DNA of 8,651 bases from Candidatus Nomurabacteria bacterium. Lineage in GTDB: Bacteria; Patescibacteriota; Minisyncoccia; Phycocordibacterales; UBA9973. Below the pieces are notes generated by a model. It had not been told where the DNA came from. It made no database searches and worked only from the letters and a program-made list of their open reading frames with translations. The stretch spans positions 1 to 8,651 of the forward strand of contig CALRBJ010000021.1 in NCBI GenBank assembly GCA_943354205.1. Reading direction: 5' to 3'. Position numbers and translations under genes: made by a program. This document shows positions 1-6,805 of the stretch, piece by piece. The first letter of the stretch is position 1; each line of letters begins with the position of its first letter.

Positions 1-347
1 AATACAAAGACTCTCTAGGGGGAGAGCTCGAGACCATGGGCATAGTCATCGACACCGAGGGGAGAGAGGGCTTGGACGATTTGAAATCTGCCGGTCTGGG
101 CTACGAATCTATGGCGCGCGCGCTCATGAAAATAAAAATCCCGCCTTCTGCCACAGCTCTCCATCTCGAACTTTCAAACGATGCTCTAAATACCTCGATC
201 GCCATATCAAATATGTCCAAACTTTACGACAATCCGCTCCTAGGTCTGATCGGCATTGGTCAGCAAAATATCTACAGTCCTAAAATGATCCAAACCCTGG
301 AAAACCTTGCCACTTATTTCGCAAAAAGTGGTATTATAGGTTCATAA
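1..347 (+). CDS. 3' end of an unrecognised protein gene (5' end outside window)
   Basis: The reading frame is open from the left edge (first whole codon at base 3) to TAA at 345-347, so the gene begins upstream. The ATG at 36 is probably internal. About 114 residues are visible. They are soluble and mostly helical, with no membrane segment or catalytic motif. The motif SNDALNTSIAISNM and the ending TLENLATYFAKSGI resemble the C-terminus of uncharacterised exported proteins that I associate with Patescibacteria T4SS-like clusters, but this is recollection and I assign no function. The stop is separated from the ATG of the next gene by one base (TAAtATG), which suggests one operon and translational coupling. 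A possible promoter for the next gene lies inside its last 15 codons. Confidence 0.8.
   Translation, partial: YKDSLGGELETMGIVIDTEGREGLDDLKSAGLGYESMARALMKIKIPPSATALHLELSNDALNTSIAISNMSKLYDNPLLGLIGIGQQNIYSPKMIQTLENLATYFAKSGIIGS
307..337 (+). promoter_or_regulatory. Possible extended -10 promoter for the 888-residue gene
   Basis: TTGCCA at 307-312 matches five of six bases of a -35 box. TATTAT at 332-337 matches five of six bases of a -10 box and is preceded by TG one base upstream (TGgTATTAT), an extended -10. The spacer is 19 bp, longer than ideal. Transcription would start near 344-345, only a few bases before the ATG at 349, giving a very short leader. The bases AGG at 338-340 could instead act as a weak ribosome site from a longer operon transcript. 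It lies inside the upstream coding sequence, so chance similarity is possible. Confidence 0.35.
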
Positions 348-348
348 T

Positions 349-3015
349 ATGGGCTTTTTATATTTAAAGAAAATAATTTCGGGAATGTTGATCGCTCTTT
401 TAATCGGAGTTTTTTCTCTGTCCTATCCACAAAAATCTTCCGCTGGAGGATTGGAAGATTTAAAAAACTACACAGGAGCGGCTGCTGGCGCAGCGCTCTC
501 TTGTGCCGCATCAAATGGACAGTTTCAAACTGCCATCGGTGATGTACTCTCGGGCATCACTGGAGACAGTTTGAATTTCTTGAAAGGTCTCGGAAATGGT
601 GGGGGTGGAAATGATGGGGAAATTCCACAACCAGAAAACGAGCCAACCCCGCAACCTCCTGGTCCTAACGATATACCATCAACTGAAAATCCTATAGAAA
701 ATCCTTTGGATATTACGGGAGGGCCAGTGCCAACTTCAGACTCTACCACTCAATCAAACACAGCCGGCACTGAAGCTGCCACCAAAGCTACTAATAAAAA
801 AATCACCTGCATAGACAAGATCGCCCACCATGTGGCCCAAGCCATCCTGCACGACCTCACTCTCTCCACAGTGAATTGGATAAACGGCGGATTCAACGGC
901 TCGCCGACATTTGTGCAAGATCCAAAATCTTTCTTTAAATCTATCGCCGACGAACAAACTCAAGGATTTGTAAACATCATTGGATTCGATTCTGTAAAAT
1001 ATCCTTTCGGCAAGATGGTCGCCCAATCGCTGGTGCGCATGACCACAAACAATTTCGAAAAGAATGCGCAGTACAGCCTGGACGCCGTGATCCGCCAGCA
1101 AAGCGGTCTGCCAAATGCTGGCTATGCCGACTTTATGGCTGATTTCAATGTAGGTGGATGGTCGGCTTGGAGCGCCATGATCGGCAACCCGGCAAACAAT
1201 CCTGTCGGATTTTATGATATTTCCAAACAGCGCTTAGACTCCTTGACTGCCGGCACAAACGACTCTGTCGCCGGCTATTTGCAAAAGCAACTCACCGCCA
1301 GCAACGGATTTTTGGATATAAAACAGTGCGTGGACCCGACCGACTACGACAGCCACAAACTCTCCGATACCGATCGAGCAAATCTGCAAGCCATCGTGAG
1401 CGACCCATCGGGCAATGGCGCCGACGACCAGACTGTGCGCGCAGCAGCGCAAAGACTAGCCCAAGGCACTTGCCGACAGTGGCAAACAGTCACTCCAGGG
1501 CACGCCATATCGACCTCGCTCGACAAAGTCATCGGTTCACCTTTTGACCAGCTCGGCCTTGGAAAAGATTTAGACCAAGACCTCACTCTCATATTCGACA
1601 CACTCATAAATACGATAGTGCAAAAAGGTCTCTCTAGCCCAGAAGTCAGCGGCATCGGCAATAGTGGCGGAGTAAATGTGGTCAGCTACGGTAGCTCGCT
1701 CGGTGGAGCAGGCTCGAATAGCTCGAATGGCAACGGCGGCAGCTTTGCCAGCACTTTGCAAAATCAATCGCACTGGGATAGCCAGCTTAAAACTTTCAAC
1801 GCTCTCACTGATATACCAAAAGTCATCCAAGATCAGAACAATTATATCTCTGCTCTAAACGGGGTGACCGGCGCATTGAAAAAATACAAATACAAACTGT
1901 ACGAACTCGACTATTGCATTCCTGGCCCACACCCAGGGTATGAAAACGATTTAGCAAGAGGAATTCGAAACCTTGAAAAGGCCTTGCCTGAAACTAGTGA
2001 AGCAATAGATGCTACACAAGATAGTGTTGGAAACGCAATTCTTCATTTCTTTTTTGGCAGCGGAAGCTCTAATCTTCATTTCTTTTTTGGCAGCGGAAGC
2101 TCTAACCCGGTATCTAATTTCTTTTTTGGATCACCAAACTCACATGCGGAAAAAGCTGCTGATACTTATAGTGCATGGATAAATGGGTCTACTGGCATAG
2201 AACTCGGCTACGATGGCCACCCAGATGCAGGATCTATCAGCACAAAGGAACAAGCTGTGAATGTATTTGAAAAAATAAAAAGTGAGTACACAAATGCGAT
2301 CAGCAATACATATATATATGCATCACTCCCAGCTGTCGCCGCCGAAGCTGCCAGCGAGTACCGCAATATCGCCGGATACAACGATGCCATCACAGCTTCA
2401 AACACCGTGATCTCAAACATGAGCGTGTACATAAAACAGCTCAATCGATTGCAAGAGCGCGTGGTCGCGGTGCTGCCTTGCGCCCAAGGCGAATGCGATG
2501 CGGCGAGCTCAGCGGCGGCCGCGAGCGAGGTAGACAGCATAAACCGCGCATTTGTGCGCCTCGCTCCAAACCTTTTCACAGCGAGCGATGTGGCCACCAT
2601 AAATGATTTGACCAAGGACTTCTTGAACAACAAAATCCCAGACGTGAATAAAATGATAAAGGATTGCCACGACGAAGTGGCCTTCGATATGAGCCTGCCG
2701 GTGCAAGACCAGATACTCTTGCACGACCGCATGCCATATCCGACATCGCTCTACCCGGGTCCGCAGAGCTCGAGTGATTACGACTTTACCCCAAACACTA
2801 TGACGACTATAACCGCTTCAGCCGGAGGTCATACTATTTCTGCACAAGTACCTGAAAGTTTCCTACCAGGATATATTTGGGGCGCGATAAATCTGGATCA
2901 TGGCGGCACAAACTATCCGGCCAGTCATTCTAACATCCTGCATATCAGTGATATTGTGAATATAATGAAGTCTGCTTATATAGATACCTTTGAAAAAGCA
3001 TGGGTTATTTATTAA
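349..3015 (+). CDS. Large exported T4SS-cluster protein with proline-rich linker and FFFGS repeats
   Basis: An 888-residue protein. Residues 1-33 look like a signal peptide or anchor: two lysines, a hydrophobic stretch at about 9-25 (IISGMLIALLIGVFS), then small residues. A glycine-rich run (about 82-90) leads into a proline-rich linker (about 92-128) and a Thr/Ala-rich segment. The first conserved-looking block (about 152-205) holds VNWINGGFNGSPTF. Eight cysteines (52, 154, 327, 375, 523, 711, 716, 773) follow the signal region; an even number in an exported protein suggests disulfides. Residues 565-586 are an 11-residue tandem repeat, with a third FFFGS core after it. The block around TPGHAI and the motif YCIPGPHPG resemble uncharacterised proteins found beside VirB6-like genes in Patescibacteria (recollection, not searched). 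An extracytoplasmic component of the secretion apparatus is inferred. Codon usage shifts in the middle of the gene. Confidence 0.8.
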   Translation: MGFLYLKKIISGMLIALLIGVFSLSYPQKSSAGGLEDLKNYTGAAAGAALSCAASNGQFQTAIGDVLSGITGDSLNFLKGLGNGGGGNDGEIPQPENEPTPQPPGPNDIPSTENPIENPLDITGGPVPTSDSTTQSNTAGTEAATKATNKKITCIDKIAHHVAQAILHDLTLSTVNWINGGFNGSPTFVQDPKSFFKSIADEQTQGFVNIIGFDSVKYPFGKMVAQSLVRMTTNNFEKNAQYSLDAVIRQQSGLPNAGYADFMADFNVGGWSAWSAMIGNPANNPVGFYDISKQRLDSLTAGTNDSVAGYLQKQLTASNGFLDIKQCVDPTDYDSHKLSDTDRANLQAIVSDPSGNGADDQTVRAAAQRLAQGTCRQWQTVTPGHAISTSLDKVIGSPFDQLGLGKDLDQDLTLIFDTLINTIVQKGLSSPEVSGIGNSGGVNVVSYGSSLGGAGSNSSNGNGGSFASTLQNQSHWDSQLKTFNALTDIPKVIQDQNNYISALNGVTGALKKYKYKLYELDYCIPGPHPGYENDLARGIRNLEKALPETSEAIDATQDSVGNAILHFFFGSGSSNLHFFFGSGSSNPVSNFFFGSPNSHAEKAADTYSAWINGSTGIELGYDGHPDAGSISTKEQAVNVFEKIKSEYTNAISNTYIYASLPAVAAEAASEYRNIAGYNDAITASNTVISNMSVYIKQLNRLQERVVAVLPCAQGECDAASSAAAASEVDSINRAFVRLAPNLFTASDVATINDLTKDFLNNKIPDVNKMIKDCHDEVAFDMSLPVQDQILLHDRMPYPTSLYPGPQSSSDYDFTPNTMTTITASAGGHTISAQVPESFLPGYIWGAINLDHGGTNYPASHSNILHISDIVNIMKSAYIDTFEKAWVIY
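2041..2106 (+). repeat. 33-bp tandem duplication inside coding sequence, with a third degenerate copy downstream
   Basis: Bases 2041-2073 and 2074-2106 are identical at 32 of 33 positions; the one difference is silent (AAT/AAC, Asn). The unit encodes LHFFFGSGSSN twice, in frame. The 12-base core TTTCTTTTTTGG recurs at 2046, 2079 and 2118. The third copy encodes NFFFGSPNS and is spaced by a multiple of three. Near-perfect identity suggests recent duplication by slippage or unequal exchange. Confidence 0.95.
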
Positions 3016-3048
3016 AAAATGGAAAGATTGCAAGATTTAAACAAATAA

Positions 3049-5469
3049 ATGCTTAGAAAAAAACTCACAACTCTAGCCCTACTACTCTCCATATCTCTCG
3101 GAGGAATTTTGGCGCCGATATCGGTGGGTATTCATCGCGCATCTGCTGTACCGTCTACGCAAATCGTTTTTGTGCAGTTAAACCAAGTAGACGCAGCGCT
3201 TGGAGGGTTTTGGGGTGGTGTTGCAAAAACAGCTATCGGATTTTTGGGGAATGTAACTGGTATATGGATAGCAGGAAATGTATTAGTAGAATACTTCTGG
3301 CCGATAATGAAAGGGCTTTCATTCCTTGTTTTGCGCATTGTTGCTGCTGGGGCAGCTATGGCCGGAAACTTCTTGGACTATGTGGTGCAATACTCACTGA
3401 CCAAAAATATCGGGGGTATAGCAGCGGTAAATGTGGGCTGGGGAGTGGTGCGGGATATTTCAAATATCTTCCTCATATTCATCCTCGTTTGGATAGCCAT
3501 ATCTACCATTCTCGGCCTAGGGTCTTTTACCATGCAAAAAACCCTCCCCCCGCTCATCATGGTCGCCATATTTATAAACTTCAGCCTTTTCGCCACCAAG
3601 CTGATCATCGATTCTTCGAATATCGTCTCGCTATTTTTCTACAAAGCGGCATTTACTGCCTGCGAGCCGTCGGCCACCACGCACTGCCCGACCCTTTCTT
3701 CCACTGTGATGAAGGGCACGCACCTCCAAGAACTTTGGGATCCGAACTTGTTTGAGAACTCTCCACCAGCAGATCAACAAATAGTTCTGTACAACACTTT
3801 TATTATCATATTCGTGGCGATGACGCTATGGATATTCTTTACCACTGCGCTTTTGCTTTTTGCCCGACTGCTGACATTCCTGATACTCATGATCTTCGCT
3901 CCATTTGCATTCTTGAGCTATGTCTTGCCCGCCATGCAAAGCCAGGTGGGAGGCAAGTGGTGGAAAGAATTGACCAACCAAGCCCTCCTCGCTCCGGTAT
4001 TCTTTTTCATGTTCTATTTGATCAGCCGAATCATAAACGACGGCGTGTTTGAATTCAATTCGGCAAACCTCATCGGCGGAGCAGGTAGTACCCTCGATGA
4101 AGCCACCGGCATTTTCAACTTTTTTGTCATCATCGGCCTCGTCTACATGACCGGAAAGATCGCCAAACAATTCTCGAGCGAATTCGGCAAACAAATGGTC
4201 AGCTGGGGTGGAGCGGCTCTCGGCTTTGCCGCTGGCGCAGTGACAGGTGGTGTGGCGAAAATCGGCCGAGGCACTGTGGGCAATCTCGGCAATGCCGGAC
4301 TAAAGAGCGAAAAATTGAAAGACATGGCCGACTCGAAAAATGTACTTAGTAGATTCATCGGCAAGACCGCTATCAAAGCTAGCAAGAAAAGCTCGGAGAG
4401 CAGTATGGATTTGCGAAAGACTTCTCTCGGTGGATTTATTTCTAAACAAACCGGTGTGAATTTCGACAACAAGGCTCTCGGCGCTGTCGGCCTAGATACC
4501 GCAGCTGGCAAGGGCGGGTATGTAGGTGAAAAAGAAAGGAAAGTTGAAAAAGAATTAGAATTTGCAGAATTGTTGAAGACAAAATTGGATGATTCTGGTG
4601 TTTATGAAAAATCTAGAATGGATGCGTTGAAAGCAAAGGGGTTGGATGATGAATACAAAGAAACATATAAAGAAAACTTGCGAGTAAATAAAGAAGCTCA
4701 CGACGAAGAAGAGAAGAACAAAAAGACAGCAGACCCTGAATACAAGGTGAAAGAATTCGATGTCAAAAAACACAAAGCTGATTTCGATAAGCGCTACGAT
4801 ACTGACAACAATGTCCCTCCTCCACAATACACCACCGTCGCCGACTACAACAAAGCTCGCATGGACAAGCACATAGAGAATTTGAAAAACCCTATGCCGG
4901 GTGGGCTCAACTTTGGCCAAGCTCTCGGGGTAGGTTTAGCAGGAGGAGTAATCGGCGGATTCGGATTGAAATCTACCTTGGGTGCAGCTGGAGTGCTTTC
5001 GGCTGACAATGCCATCCAATCTGCAGCCGAACTAGAAGCTGCAAAGAGGTTGGAAAAGAAAAATAAAGGAGATACGAAGAAAGGAAAAGATATTGCAAAA
5101 AATCAAAAGAAGTTGGCTGAAATAGAAACCACACTTAAGGGAATCAGAGGATTGTTGGCTAGAGCAAAAGGCATCAGCGAATCTGAAGTCACTGATGACG
5201 ACATAAAGGGGGAAATAAAGAGGAGGATGGAAAAAATTGATACTGGAAGAAATGGCGTCGCAGAATTGGAAGTAAGGAAAAGTGCCGCTAAAAAGGCCTT
5301 TGAGGCAAATCCGACAAATACAAGCCTAAAAACTACTTACCTAGATGCATTCAAGGCACACAAGAAAAAAGTAGCAGAACAAGAAGAATATAAAAATCTA
5401 TGGGAAAATAAAGAAGAAACAGAGAAAAAGTTAGAAGATCTAACCGGCAAGAAAGAAGAGAAAAAATAA
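3049..5469 (+). CDS. VirB6/TrbL-like polytopic membrane protein of a T4SS-like machine
   Basis: An 806-residue protein. It begins with a basic, hydrophobic signal-like segment (residues 1-34, MLRKKLTTLALLLS ending ASA). Membrane segments follow at roughly 88-108, 138-158, 166-186, 247-272, 273-295, 312-330, 355-372 and a glycine/alanine-rich stretch at 385-405. Two cysteines (205 and 213) sit in the loop between the third and fourth segments and could pair outside the membrane. From about 410 onward the protein is hydrophilic. Residues about 495-600 and 655-806 are very rich in Lys and Glu and probably form coiled coils, with a short Gly-rich hydrophobic patch near 625-650 between them. The N-terminal half matches what I know of VirB6/TrbL-like channel proteins of Patescibacteria, next to PrgI and VirB4 as here. 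The assignment rests on topology and context. The start lacks a clear ribosome site; a nine-codon reading frame ends directly against its ATG. Confidence 0.75.
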   Translation: MLRKKLTTLALLLSISLGGILAPISVGIHRASAVPSTQIVFVQLNQVDAALGGFWGGVAKTAIGFLGNVTGIWIAGNVLVEYFWPIMKGLSFLVLRIVAAGAAMAGNFLDYVVQYSLTKNIGGIAAVNVGWGVVRDISNIFLIFILVWIAISTILGLGSFTMQKTLPPLIMVAIFINFSLFATKLIIDSSNIVSLFFYKAAFTACEPSATTHCPTLSSTVMKGTHLQELWDPNLFENSPPADQQIVLYNTFIIIFVAMTLWIFFTTALLLFARLLTFLILMIFAPFAFLSYVLPAMQSQVGGKWWKELTNQALLAPVFFFMFYLISRIINDGVFEFNSANLIGGAGSTLDEATGIFNFFVIIGLVYMTGKIAKQFSSEFGKQMVSWGGAALGFAAGAVTGGVAKIGRGTVGNLGNAGLKSEKLKDMADSKNVLSRFIGKTAIKASKKSSESSMDLRKTSLGGFISKQTGVNFDNKALGAVGLDTAAGKGGYVGEKERKVEKELEFAELLKTKLDDSGVYEKSRMDALKAKGLDDEYKETYKENLRVNKEAHDEEEKNKKTADPEYKVKEFDVKKHKADFDKRYDTDNNVPPPQYTTVADYNKARMDKHIENLKNPMPGGLNFGQALGVGLAGGVIGGFGLKSTLGAAGVLSADNAIQSAAELEAAKRLEKKNKGDTKKGKDIAKNQKKLAEIETTLKGIRGLLARAKGISESEVTDDDIKGEIKRRMEKIDTGRNGVAELEVRKSAAKKAFEANPTNTSLKTTYLDAFKAHKKKVAEQEEYKNLWENKEETEKKLEDLTGKKEEKK

Positions 5470-5472
5470 TAT

Positions 5473-6324
5473 ATGGAAATTACACCAGAAATAATTGAAG
5501 AGAACTATGAAGCTCTACCAGAGGTACTGAAGCCTTTTGTGTACAGCGAGGATATCGACCAAAAAGTCGCCGAGATCGGCAAGAAGCACTCCTTGCACAT
5601 AGACCAAATAGGCAAGATCCGCAATGCAATCATGCTGGTAGTGCTCGCTATAGTGCGCACAGAGGATTTTTCTGCAAATCTGGAGCGAGAACTCGGCTTG
5701 CCGATAGAAGAAATAAATAAAATCGTGGAGGACATAAATATAGAAATCTTTTCTGAAATTCGCGAGGCACTGGAAGACTATGTGGAGGAAGGACAAACAG
5801 AAAATACCGCCGCAACGCAAAGTCTGCCAGTAAACTCTGACAAATATCGCGAAAACCCTGAAGCAATCACAACAGAACAAGAAACTAAAACCCTCGGCAA
5901 TGCTGGCATACAAATTCAAAACACCACGCCGACAATACCAAAAGTAGAAGCGGTAGCTCCAATAAATTTGCCGATCGGGAATGAAGAAGACAAAAATACT
6001 CTTGGCTCGGCTGGCATTTCTCTCGCACCGGAACAAAAAGTAATAGAAGAAAAAAGATCTCCAGACATGAGCACAGAGAAAATAATGCAGGGAATACAAA
6101 ATCCAGATGCCATACCGATGGGGCAGAGAATAATTACGAATGATCAATTACGAATTACGAATGAAAAGGCGGGGGGGTCGAAGTTCTCGGTCATGGAATC
6201 CAAGCTCGCTGGTACATTTTCTATACCAAAAGTGGAGACAGAGCATGCGATAAGCAAGGTGGTGGAGCCAGCGAAAGTACTAAATACTAGTGCAAAGAAT
6301 GATCCATATAGGGAACAAGTATAA
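5473..6324 (+). CDS. Conserved hypothetical helical protein with disordered C-terminal tail
   Basis: A 283-residue soluble protein. Residues 1-105 are predicted helical and look like the conserved core (ALPEVLKPFV, EIGKKHSLHIDQIGK, EINKIVEDINIEIF). It resembles small uncharacterised proteins that I recall in Patescibacteria T4SS and competence regions; no function is known to me. Residues about 106-283 are low complexity, rich in Asn, Thr, Glu and Pro. They carry repeated short motifs: TLGNAGI and TLGSAGI, and IPKVEAVA and IPKVETEH. The end DPYREQV looks like a conserved terminal motif. Residues 220-232 are encoded by a 35-bp heptamer repeat array and are followed by a run of seven G. The ATG lies three bases after the TAA of the VirB6-like gene and in the same frame, so the two are almost certainly co-transcribed and possibly coupled. 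A cytoplasmic accessory role is inferred from context only. Confidence 0.85.
   Translation: MEITPEIIEENYEALPEVLKPFVYSEDIDQKVAEIGKKHSLHIDQIGKIRNAIMLVVLAIVRTEDFSANLERELGLPIEEINKIVEDINIEIFSEIREALEDYVEEGQTENTAATQSLPVNSDKYRENPEAITTEQETKTLGNAGIQIQNTTPTIPKVEAVAPINLPIGNEEDKNTLGSAGISLAPEQKVIEEKRSPDMSTEKIMQGIQNPDAIPMGQRIITNDQLRITNEKAGGSKFSVMESKLAGTFSIPKVETEHAISKVVEPAKVLNTSAKNDPYREQV
6132..6166 (+). repeat. Heptamer repeat array A (forward, inside coding sequence)
   Basis: Five consecutive heptamers: AATTACG, AATGATC, AATTACG, AATTACG, AATGAAA. It is 33 of 35 identical to array B, 191 bp downstream, in the same orientation. It is read in frame as ITNDQLRITNE within the tail of the upstream hypothetical protein, and a G7 run follows at 6171-6177. 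Confidence 0.95.
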
Positions 6325-6357
6325 TTACGAATTCTCAATTACGAATTACGAATGAAA
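6323..6357 (+). repeat. Heptamer repeat array B (forward, left side of four-helix-bundle gene)
   Basis: Five heptamers: AATTACG, AATTCTC, AATTACG, AATTACG, AATGAAA. The first two bases belong to the TAA stop (6322-6324) of the hypothetical gene, and the last heptamer ends seven bases before the ATG of the four-helix-bundle gene. TATAAT at 6320-6325 overlaps the left end and could be a -10 box for that gene, though no -35 box is evident. Array D carries the same core in the opposite orientation on the far side of the gene. Confidence 0.95.
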
Positions 6358-6364
6358 ATAAAAA

Positions 6365-6715
6365 ATGAAAGAAAATTTAATTAAAGATAAAAGCTATCAG
6401 TTTTCTTTAAAAATAATTTATTTATACAAAAAACTTATTACTGATAAAAAAGAGTTTGTTTTATCTAAACAAATCCTGCGCAGTGGAACATCCATAGGAG
6501 CAAATGTAGAGGAAGCAGTGGGTGCTCAATCCAGAAATGACTTCGTTTCCAAACTATCTATAGCCTATAAAGAAGCTCGCGAAACTCATTATTGGATAAG
6601 GCTTTTAGTAGATTCTGGTTATTTAGAAAAGACCACCTCTGAACAATTATTAAATGATTGTGAAGAAATACTACGAATTATTGGCAAAATACAAACTTCC
6701 ACGAAGGCCAGATAG
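6365..6715 (+). CDS. Four-helix-bundle protein, S23/23S rRNA intervening-sequence protein family
   Basis: A 116-residue protein, the usual length for this family (TIGR02436-type four-helix bundle, related in fold to the Avd protein of diversity-generating retroelements). Diagnostic motifs are plain: KQILRSGTSIGANVEEA at about residues 36-52, then AQSRNDFVSKLSIAYKEA (about 54-71), ETHYWIRLL (73-81), and a C-terminal helix with EEILRIIGKI. The family forms pentameric or similar helical bundles with a basic surface and is thought to bind nucleic acid, but its cellular role is unsettled. It is found within 23S rRNA insertions and scattered through many genomes. It has no known role in T4SS. Here it is AT-rich, bracketed by inverted heptamer arrays, and the only gene of the window ending in TAG. 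The ATG at 6365 is used because the frame is closed just upstream by TGA at 6353. Confidence 0.93.
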   Translation: MKENLIKDKSYQFSLKIIYLYKKLITDKKEFVLSKQILRSGTSIGANVEEAVGAQSRNDFVSKLSIAYKEARETHYWIRLLVDSGYLEKTTSEQLLNDCEEILRIIGKIQTSTKAR

Positions 6716-6763
6716 TCCTTATCCTGTCATTCAGAACTCATAATTTGATAGTTATCAAGGTTT

Positions 6764-6798
6764 TATAATTCGTAATTCGTAATTCGTAATTTATAATT
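6764..6798 (-). repeat. Heptamer repeat array D (reverse, between four-helix-bundle gene and prgI-like gene)
   Basis: On the + strand: TATAATT, three CGTAATT, TATAATT, again five heptamers. The core is the reverse complement of arrays A and B. Both outer heptamers contain TATAAT, and the second lies eight bases before the PrgI start codon. The stretch from 6716 to 6763 before it holds only a short palindrome (TTGATA-GT-TATCAA, 6745-6758), too weak to call a terminator. Confidence 0.95.
6792..6797 (+). promoter_or_regulatory. Possible -10 box for a leaderless prgI-like transcript
   Basis: A perfect TATAAT forms the last heptamer of array D and ends eight bases before the ATG at 6806, so transcription would begin at about the start codon. 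There is no Shine-Dalgarno sequence (ATTACCCTAT precedes the ATG). The -35 position falls in TTCGTA (6769-6774) of the repeat, three of six matches only. AT-rich repeats can give TATAAT by chance. Confidence 0.4.
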
Positions 6799-6805
6799 AC
6801 CCTAT

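Larger units (their letters stand above)
6323..6798. mobile_element. Candidate cassette: four-helix-bundle gene between inverted heptamer arrays
   Basis: Array B on the left and array D on the right are in opposite orientation and share a perfect 17-bp core (two AATTACG units plus AAT), so they look like terminal inverted repeats of a 476-bp unit. The enclosed gene is about 31% G+C by hand count, lower than rows I counted in neighbouring genes (43-73%). It interrupts a gene set otherwise devoted to a secretion apparatus. No transposase is encoded and no target-site duplication is clear. The mobile nature is an inference. Arrays A and E, which do not directly flank this gene, show that the repeat also occurs alone. 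Confidence 0.35.

Noticed and set aside
2309..2322. Short TA-alternating run (catatatatatatgc) in the large exported-protein gene
   Set aside because: It is read in frame as TYIYA and is too short to be a meaningful repeat.
2208..2732. 174-codon open frame on the - strand
   Set aside because: Shadow of the 888-residue gene: it lies wholly within it, has odd composition and no recognisable motif.
5515..6147. 210-codon open frame on the - strand
   Set aside because: Antisense shadow of the 283-residue gene; rich in Tyr, Phe and Cys as expected for a reverse reading of Glu/Lys/Asn-rich codons, with no family resemblance.
6365..6715. Four-helix-bundle protein considered as Avd of a diversity-generating retroelement
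   Set aside because: No reverse transcriptase or template/variable repeat pair is visible, and the sequence fits the common S23/IVP-type family.
6745..6758. Palindrome TTGATA-GT-TATCAA after the four-helix-bundle gene, considered as a terminator
   Set aside because: Only a five-pair AT-rich stem with a four-base loop and no clean T run after it; too weak to call a terminator or an operator.
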